DNA from: Actinomycetospora cinnamomea
Lineage (GTDB): Bacteria; Actinomycetota; Actinomycetes; Mycobacteriales; Pseudonocardiaceae
Assembly (NCBI RefSeq): GCF_003096675.1
Contig: NZ_QEKW01000014.1
Location: forward strand, 1-64,000
Direction of reading: 5' to 3'
Length of the DNA stretch: 64,000 nt
The position numbers were made by a program, and so were the translations under genes. The notes below the pieces were generated by a model. That model made no database searches. It was not told the origin of the DNA and saw only the letters and a list, made by a program, of their open reading frames with translations. This document shows, in pieces, positions 58,839 through 64,000 of the stretch. Each line of letters opens with the position of its first letter. Position 1 is the stretch's first letter.

Positions 58839-59390
58839 ATGCGGGACGAGGGCTACTGGGTGCGCTACGAGTCGGTGGTCGAGCAGCGCATCCGCGAGGC
58901 CCAGGAACAGGGCGCGTTCGACGGGCTGCGCGGCGCCGGCAAGCCCCTGCGGGGTCTGCACGGCCCGCAGGACGAGAACTGGTGGCTGCGCTCGTACCTC
59001 GAGCGCGAGGGACTGCCGAACGACGTGCTGCTGCCGACGCCGCTGCGCCTGCGCCGCGAGATCGACCGCCTGCCCGAGACCGTCCGGGACATGGAGACCG
59101 AGCGCGAGGTCCGCGACACCGTCGCCGCCCTCGCCGCGCGCGTGGCCCATTGGCTGCGCTTCCCCGACGGCCCGCAGATCGCGGTGCCGGTGCCCCGCGC
59201 CGACGAGATCGTCGCCGGCTGGCGGGCGGAGCGGGCCGCGCGGGCGGAGCGGGCCGCGCGGGCGGAGCGGGCCGCGCGGGCGGCGCGGGCGGCGGGAGCG
59301 CGTGACGCGGGCCCGGCCGTGGAGGCGCCGGCCCCGCGTGGTCGGTGGTCGCGCCTGCGAAGGGCCCTGGGGCTGCGCCGCCGGGACTGA
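58839..59390 (+). CDS. DUF1992 (DnaJ-homologue subfamily C-like) protein
   Basis: A 183-residue protein. VEQRIREAQEQGAFDGLRGAGKPLRG is the DUF1992 core, followed by a helical region (LRREIDRLPETVRDMETEREVRDTV). Residues 127-150 are an Ala-Arg-Glu repeat (AARAER repeated), encoded by an 18-bp tandem repeat at 59223-59276. The family occurs in bacteria and in DNAJC28; its function is unknown. A -10-like TAGCGT overlaps the pptT stop, 8 bases before the ATG, so it may have a leaderless transcript within the pptT run. Confidence 0.8.
   Translation: MRDEGYWVRYESVVEQRIREAQEQGAFDGLRGAGKPLRGLHGPQDENWWLRSYLEREGLPNDVLLPTPLRLRREIDRLPETVRDMETEREVRDTVAALAARVAHWLRFPDGPQIAVPVPRADEIVAGWRAERAARAERAARAERAARAARAAGARDAGPAVEAPAPRGRWSRLRRALGLRRRD
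59223..59290 (+). repeat. 18-bp tandem repeat inside the DUF1992 gene
   Basis: CGGGCGGAGCGGGCCGCG is repeated three times (59223-59240, 59241-59258, 59259-59276) with a partial fourth copy. It encodes a six-residue Arg/Ala/Glu repeat. Copy number may vary between strains. Confidence 0.85.
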
Positions 59391-59392
59391 CG

Positions 59393-62167
59393 TCAGCCCG
59401 CGCGGGGCGCCCGGGGCAGGTCGAGGACCGTGCCCGGCGTCGCGGCCGGGACGTCGTCCGCGACGTGCACCGGCGCGGCGCGGTCCGACGCACCGCGCTC
59501 GCGGGGGCGGCGGGAGGGCGCGAGCGGGACGACCGTCGCCGCTCCGATGCCGTGGTAGCGCTCGGGGGTGCAGGTCAGGACGACGACCTGGGCGGCACCC
59601 GCGGCGGCGGTGGCCGCGGTGAACACGGCGCCGAGGCGGGCGAGCCGCTCGGGGTCGGTGTGGCCCAGTGCGTCGTCGATCACCACGGGCACGCCGTCCG
59701 CCGGGTCGACCAGCGCGGCGCACGCCAGGCGGGCGCACAGCCCCAGCTGCTCCTGCGCTCCGCTCGACAACGCGCCGAACGCGACCGTGGTGCCGTCGAG
59801 TGTGCGGTGGGTGATGCGGAGGTCCTCGTCGATCTCCAGCGACAGCGTCGGCCCGAACACGATGCGCGCGAGCCGCTCGACCTGGGCGCGGAACGGGGCG
59901 ACGTAGGAGCGGCGCACGCGGTCGCGGTGGCGGGTCAGCGACTCGTGCAGCCGGCGCGCGGCGGACGACCGGCGCGTCACCGCCTCGTGCTCGCGGACCG
60001 CGGCGTCGAGCTCGGCCTCCGCCGCGGCCAGCTGGTCGTGCCAGCCCTGGTGCCCGGCGGCCTGCAGACGGCCGGTGGTCTCGGCGTGCTCGCGCTCGAG
60101 GCGCGCGACCTCGCCGGCGAGGCGCTCGGCGACCGCACGGGCGTTGACCACCCGGGCCTCCACCGTGTCCGGGTCGTCCCCGGCGAGCGCGGCCGCGAGC
60201 GCCTCGTGCTCCCGCTCCGCCTCGCGGGCCCGGGTGAGCCGCTCGTGCTCGGCCGTGGCGAGCGCGGCGTCGGGCTCCTCGGCCCGGGCGGCACGCAGCT
60301 CCTCGACCCGGCGGGTGTGGGCGTGGCGGGCGTCGGCGGCGCGTTCGGCGAGCACCGCGGCGCGGGTGTCGGCCTTGCGCACCGCGTCCTCGGCCGTCCG
60401 GCACGCGGCGTCCGCCTCCTCCGCCCGGTTCGCGGCCTCCTCCGCCGCGGCGAGGGCCTCGTCGGCGGCAGTGTGCAGGGCCGCGAGGTCGTCCTGGCCC
60501 GCGGGGGCGTCGTCGAGGCGCCGGCGGACCGCGTCGTGGGCGGCGCGCAGCGCCGCGGCGTGGTCGTGGCCGACCAGCTCGCGGGCGAGGGCCGCCCGGT
60601 GCTCCTCCACCCGGCGCGCGGCGTCGTCGGCGGCCCGGAGCGCGGCGCGTGCGGCCTCGAGGTCGGCGACCCCGCGTTCCTCGCATGCGTCCGCCAGCTC
60701 CCGGGCCCGCTCGCGCACCGCGTCGTCCCGGCCGGCCTCGTCGAGCCCGGGCCGCACCCGTACGTCGAGCACGCCCGGCACCGACAGCGCCCGCGCCCCG
60801 GCCACCGGCAGCGTGCGCGTCTCGCCCGGCCCGAGCGGGACCTCCTCGCCGTCGACGACGACCGTCAGCGGCGCCGGAGCGGTCAGCTCGACGCGCGCCG
60901 CCGCGGCGTCGCGGGCGGCCTCGGCACGCAGCAGGTCGCGCGCGAGGTGCTCGAGCTCGGCCAGCGCGTCCTCGTCCACCGTGGTGTCGGCGAGCACCCG
61001 CTCGGCGGCGTCCAGGCCGGCCTGGGCCTCGGCGACACGGCGTAGCCGCTCGGTCAGGTCGGCGAGCTCCGCGCGGTCCCGGGCGGCGGTCACCGCCCGG
61101 GCGGCGGCGTCGGCCGCCCGGCGCGCGGCGACGGCGTCGGCGCGGGCCGCGGTGTCGGCCCCCCGGCGGGCGTCGCGCTCGTCGTGGGCGGCGGCGTGCT
61201 CGGCCTCGTGGGCGGCCACGGCGGCGGCGGCCGTCTCGGCGGCGGCCGCGTCGGCCTCGGCGGCAGCGACCAGGGCGTCGCGGGCCTCGCGGCGCTCGCG
61301 GGCGGCCTCGGCGCGCTCCCGGGCCAGCACGGCCCGCCCGCGTGCGGCGTCGACCTCGCGCAGCCGGGACTGCAGCGCGGCCCACCGGTCCTCGAGCTCG
61401 GCGACCTCGTCGCCGTGCGCCCGCCGGCGCGCCCGCACGCCGGCCAGCTCGGCGTCCAGGCGGTCGCGGGCGGCGACGTCGCGTTCGACGGCCTCGAGCG
61501 CGGCGCGGCACCGCTCGTGCTCGGCCTCTGCGTCGGCGCGGCGCACCTCGGCCGCCCGCAGCTCGCCCGTGGCCCGCCCGCTGGGGGTTCGGTAGCGGCG
61601 CAGCTCGTCGGCGGCGCGGGCGACCAGCCCGTCGTCCACGCTCGGGTCCGGTCGGGCCGTCGAACCGGTGGCGCCGGTGGGCCCGGAGGCGGCGCGGTCG
61701 AGCGCACGGGTGAGCGCGTCCTGCCCGCCGAGGTCGGCCTGCCCCACGGCGGTGTGCTGCTCGACGCGCAGCGTCCGCCACAGCACCCGGTCCATGGTCT
61801 CGTCGAGCATCGCCGTGACCCGGGCATGCGCCTCCGCGCCGGTGAACTGCTGCCGTGCCGGCTCGAGGACGCTGAGCTCGGTGCTGGGCCGGCGCAACCA
61901 ACGCTTGCGGTAGACGAAGCGGTACGGGCCGGTGGACACCTCCGCCTCGACCTCGGGACCCGCGTCGACCCCCGCCGGCTGGGCATGGCGGATCTCGGCG
62001 CGGCGCGAGGAGTCGGCGGCGTCGAACAGCAGGTCGAGCGCGGCGAGCGTCGACGTCTTGCCCACCTCGTTGTCGCCCTGCAGCACCGTGACCCCGTGCT
62101 CGGCGAGCGTGATCTCCCGGTCGTGCACGCCGCGGAAGTCGCGCAGCCGGATGCGGTGGAGCCTCAT
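59393..62167 (-). CDS. SbcC/YhaN-like SMC-type ATPase without zinc hook
   Basis: A 924-residue ABC-type ATPase with split head and long coiled coil. Walker A is GDNEVGKTST near the N-terminus after LHRIRLRDFRGVHDREITL. The signature is FGALSSGAQEQLGLC and Walker B VVIDDALGHTDPERL at about 826. The arms are Ala/Arg/Glu-rich coiled coils, interrupted at about residues 424-470 by a beta-rich insert (LTVVVDGEEVPLGPGETRTL). No CxxC zinc hook is found in the coil, unlike SbcC/Rad50. The next gene encodes its nuclease partner. It likely handles DNA ends or recombination intermediates. Confidence 0.85.
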   Translation of the reverse strand: MRLHRIRLRDFRGVHDREITLAEHGVTVLQGDNEVGKTSTLAALDLLFDAADSSRRAEIRHAQPAGVDAGPEVEAEVSTGPYRFVYRKRWLRRPSTELSVLEPARQQFTGAEAHARVTAMLDETMDRVLWRTLRVEQHTAVGQADLGGQDALTRALDRAASGPTGATGSTARPDPSVDDGLVARAADELRRYRTPSGRATGELRAAEVRRADAEAEHERCRAALEAVERDVAARDRLDAELAGVRARRRAHGDEVAELEDRWAALQSRLREVDAARGRAVLARERAEAARERREARDALVAAAEADAAAAETAAAAVAAHEAEHAAAHDERDARRGADTAARADAVAARRAADAAARAVTAARDRAELADLTERLRRVAEAQAGLDAAERVLADTTVDEDALAELEHLARDLLRAEAARDAAAARVELTAPAPLTVVVDGEEVPLGPGETRTLPVAGARALSVPGVLDVRVRPGLDEAGRDDAVRERARELADACEERGVADLEAARAALRAADDAARRVEEHRAALARELVGHDHAAALRAAHDAVRRRLDDAPAGQDDLAALHTAADEALAAAEEAANRAEEADAACRTAEDAVRKADTRAAVLAERAADARHAHTRRVEELRAARAEEPDAALATAEHERLTRAREAEREHEALAAALAGDDPDTVEARVVNARAVAERLAGEVARLEREHAETTGRLQAAGHQGWHDQLAAAEAELDAAVREHEAVTRRSSAARRLHESLTRHRDRVRRSYVAPFRAQVERLARIVFGPTLSLEIDEDLRITHRTLDGTTVAFGALSSGAQEQLGLCARLACAALVDPADGVPVVIDDALGHTDPERLARLGAVFTAATAAAGAAQVVVLTCTPERYHGIGAATVVPLAPSRRPRERGASDRAAPVHVADDVPAATPGTVLDLPRAPRAG

Positions 62168-62174
62168 GGCACCC

Positions 62175-63341
62175 TCACGACCCCACCAGCCGGTGCAGCA
62201 GGCGCAGGGCGTCGCGGGCCTCGACGTCGCCGGCGCCCTCGCTCGCCCGCCCGGCCGCCGCGAACAGCTCGGCGGCCGCGTCGGCGGCGAAGCCGTGCAG
62301 GTCGAGCGCGTCGAGGTCGGCGTCGTCGGGCACCGTCGCGAGGTCGGAGTGCGGCTCGAGGATCTCGAGCGAGGCGAAGGCGTGGCCGTGCCCGCCGAGC
62401 AGCTCGTCGAGCCGGGTGCGCTGGCGCAGCGAGAGCGTCCCCCGCAGGACGAGCCGCACCGCCGTGCGCTCCTTGTCCGCGCGGGCGGCGAGCCAGGCGT
62501 CGAGGGCGTCGAGGTCGGCGTCGGTGTCGAGCGCGGCATAGTGGCGCACGAACCGCCAGCGCCCGACGGTCTCGGTGCGCACCCGCGCGGCGTGCTCGTC
62601 GAGGTCGACCACGAGGACGTGGCCGGGGTCGACCTCGTCGAAGTCGGTGACCTCGGGCGTCCCGGCGTGCCGGATGCGGTCGTCCGCGGCGTCGGCCCAG
62701 GCGGAGTGCCGGTCGCCGAGGGCCACGTAGTGCACCCGCCCGTCGGCCAGCGCGGCGAGCACCCCGTCGCGTCGGATGCGCGCGGGCTCGTCGTCGTCGG
62801 GGTCGAGCACGTCGAGCTCGCCGTGCCCGGCGACCACCCGCAGCGTGCCCGGCGGCGCCGGGTCGAGGGCGGCGAGCTGCTCGCCGACGAGGTCGGAGAG
62901 CGGGTGCTTCGAGCGCCACGGTGCGGCGACGACCTCGACGCCCGGCGCCACCGCGTGCACCCCGGGCGTGTCCAGCACCGTGACGTGCGGCGGGCGGCGA
63001 CGCACGAAGTCGGGCCGGCGCAGGAGGCAGGACGCGTCCGCGGGATCGTGGTTGCCGGGCAGCAGCAGCACCGGGGTGCGGAACGACCCCAGCGCCTCAC
63101 ACGCGCGGGCCACCACCTCGGGACCGACGAGGTTGGACTCGAACACGTCGCCGCACACCAGCACGAACGCCGCGTCGGCCTCGTCGGCGATCCGCCCCAG
63201 CGCGCGTACCGCGTCGAGCCGGGCCTCGGCGAAGCGCGCCTGCGCCTCGCCCGTGGGCCCGCCGGCCTCCCTCGCGGGCCGGGCGCCCAGGTACCGCCGT
63301 GTCATGCCGAGCTGCCAGTCGGCCGTGTGCACGAACCGCAC
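62175..63341 (-). CDS. SbcD/YhaO-like DNA repair exonuclease
   Basis: A 388-residue Mre11-type metallophosphoesterase. FVHTADWQLGM (DxH-type opening with the Trp-Gln variant), LVCGDVFESNLVG, LLLPGNHDPAD, VAGHGEL and YVALGDRHSAW follow the nuclease motif order. GTG 63341 is supported by GGGAGGAGG 6 bases upstream. The ATPase gene starts 7 bases after its stop, so the two are coexpressed and should form a SbcCD-like complex. The C-terminal capping domain ends with a Leu-rich helix (DALRLLHRLVGS). A possible -10 TACGGT is about 30 bases upstream of the start. Confidence 0.88.
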   Translation of the reverse strand: MRFVHTADWQLGMTRRYLGARPAREAGGPTGEAQARFAEARLDAVRALGRIADEADAAFVLVCGDVFESNLVGPEVVARACEALGSFRTPVLLLPGNHDPADASCLLRRPDFVRRRPPHVTVLDTPGVHAVAPGVEVVAAPWRSKHPLSDLVGEQLAALDPAPPGTLRVVAGHGELDVLDPDDDEPARIRRDGVLAALADGRVHYVALGDRHSAWADAADDRIRHAGTPEVTDFDEVDPGHVLVVDLDEHAARVRTETVGRWRFVRHYAALDTDADLDALDAWLAARADKERTAVRLVLRGTLSLRQRTRLDELLGGHGHAFASLEILEPHSDLATVPDDADLDALDLHGFAADAAAELFAAAGRASEGAGDVEARDALRLLHRLVGS

Positions 63342-63470
63342 GCGTGCCTCCTCCCGCTGCTCGACCCTCGACCGTAGAACGACGCCGCCCCCCGCCCGGG
63401 GAACGACACGCACCGCACCGCGCTCGATCCGGCACTGGGTTCGACGCAGCGGCGCCGCGATCGGTTCCGG

Positions 63471-64000
63471 TCAGGTCAGCGGGATCTCCGCGACGGGCTC
63501 GAGGCCGCCGCGACTGCCCGACCGCTCGACGCGCACGCACGCCTGGCGGCCGGTGACCTCCAGGGTCGACACGGCGTTGCCGAACCACGGGCCGCCGATC
63601 GTCGACCACGTCAGCGGCGGGTCGCCGATGCCGGCCGCCCGCGCGACACGGCCGAGCACGTTCGTGAGCCCGCGCCACCAGCCCAGCGCGAACACGTACT
63701 CCATGAACCAGGGGACGCCGTTGCGCACCGGCGAGCAGGTCAGCTGGTAGACCCGCGAGCGCGTGGGGGACGGGTAGCGGGCCTCGGCGGCGTAGCTGTG
63801 GTGGACGTCCCCGGAGAGCACGCAGACCGTCGCCGGCGCGTTCGGCCCGGACGCGACGCCGCGGACGAGGTCGGCGAGCCGGTCGAACGACGCGCGGAAG
63901 GCCGGCCAGTGCTCGAGGTCGACGGCCTGGCGCACGGTCTCGGCGAGCCTGCTGCCCCGCGAGGCCGCCCACTCGTCGATCGACTGCACGTGGCTGACCG
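63471..64000 (-). CDS. PhoD-like alkaline phosphatase, C-terminal part
   Basis: Coding sequence runs from the stop at 63471 to the window edge, giving about 176 C-terminal residues of a larger protein. DLEHWPAFRASFDRLADLV and VCVLSGDVHHSYAAEARY are PhoD-family segments; the histidines in SGDVHHSY would bind the catalytic metals. The last part, TWSTIGGPWFGNAVSTLEV, fits the C-terminal beta domain. The N-terminal signal and the catalytic cysteine or serine lie beyond 64000. It is probably a secreted phosphodiesterase/monoesterase active in phosphate starvation, though some cytoplasmic members exist. Confidence 0.8.
   Translation of the reverse strand, partial: VSHVQSIDEWAASRGSRLAETVRQAVDLEHWPAFRASFDRLADLVRGVASGPNAPATVCVLSGDVHHSYAAEARYPSPTRSRVYQLTCSPVRNGVPWFMEYVFALGWWRGLTNVLGRVARAAGIGDPPLTWSTIGGPWFGNAVSTLEVTGRQACVRVERSGSRGGLEPVAEIPLT

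Noticed and set aside
59223..59290. Minisatellite as mobile element
   Set aside because: The repeat is in frame within a plausible protein tail and is best seen as internal coding expansion.

Overview
The window is high-GC actinobacterial chromosome. Codon third positions are almost all G/C, GTG starts are common (TTG for era), and neighbouring genes very often overlap by GTGA or ATGA. Gene content and order point to the Pseudonocardiales: large parts run parallel to the Mycobacterium tuberculosis blocks hrcA-dnaJ2-rsmE-phoH-ybeY-corC-cdd-like-era-recO-uppS, smtB-zur-glyS, dgt-dnaG and sir-cysH. Pseudonocardia or Actinomycetospora are reasonable guesses, but no rRNA is present to settle the genus.

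Layout. 1-6715: accessory metabolism (flavoprotein, DUF3303-like protein, two quinone-oxidoreductase-like dehydrogenases, alpha/beta hydrolase, two tiny membrane proteins, enoyl-CoA hydratase). 6853-18889: a sulfur region with an MHS-type MFS transporter, a PLP Cys/Met enzyme, two flavin monooxygenases of the NtaA/SnaA type plus a GNAT, the remnant of a third monooxygenase, and a tightly coupled assimilatory operon (leader peptide, sir, a 48-residue zinc-ribbon protein, cysH, cysD, cysN). 19003-20312: ectCD without ectAB. 20446-21705: hemW. 21966-23640: a three-gene cassette that looks like a type VII-exported polymorphic toxin with its immunity protein. 24024-36726: housekeeping block (hrcA, dnaJ, rsmE, hydrolase, phoH, ybeY, CNNM/CorC protein, degenerate cytidine deaminase, lhgO, era, SDR, recO, uppS). 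36863-43886: permease pair, BCCT osmolyte transporter, zinc regulators (zur, arsR/smtB) and glyS. 44020-54996: xdhC, ydcF-like, dgt, an AftB-like arabinosyltransferase, gamma carbonic anhydrase, a DUF1772 pseudogene, a damaged toxin-antitoxin pair, dnaG, tam. 55400-64000: tRNA-Asn(GTT), a class III adenylate cyclase, a pptH-pptT pair, DUF1992, a YhaN/YhaO-like (SbcCD-like) pair without a zinc hook, and the C-terminal part of a PhoD-type phosphatase cut by the window edge.

Functional themes. Sulfur: the monooxygenases could release sulfite from organosulfur compounds, which sir reduces; CysDN and a 4Fe-4S CysH form the APS route and no CysC is needed. Osmotic stress: EctC/EctD with a BCCT carrier. 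Zinc: an ArsR/SmtB-Zur operon with a Zur-like palindrome in its divergent promoter. cAMP: a class III cyclase and a perfect TGTGA-N6-TCACA site. Acyl carrier proteins: PptT with the likely opposing hydrolase PptH.

The most unusual items are the toxin cassette at 21966-23640; a dispersed 45-bp hairpin with a conserved 15-nt loop and a compensatory stem change, placed in the same sense orientation behind genes (6759-6803, 43906-43950, degenerate relative 48948-48978); a second palindrome family (2641-2686, 13712-13753); the sir-operon leader peptide and its small zinc-ribbon gene; and several decaying genes with visible frameshifts.
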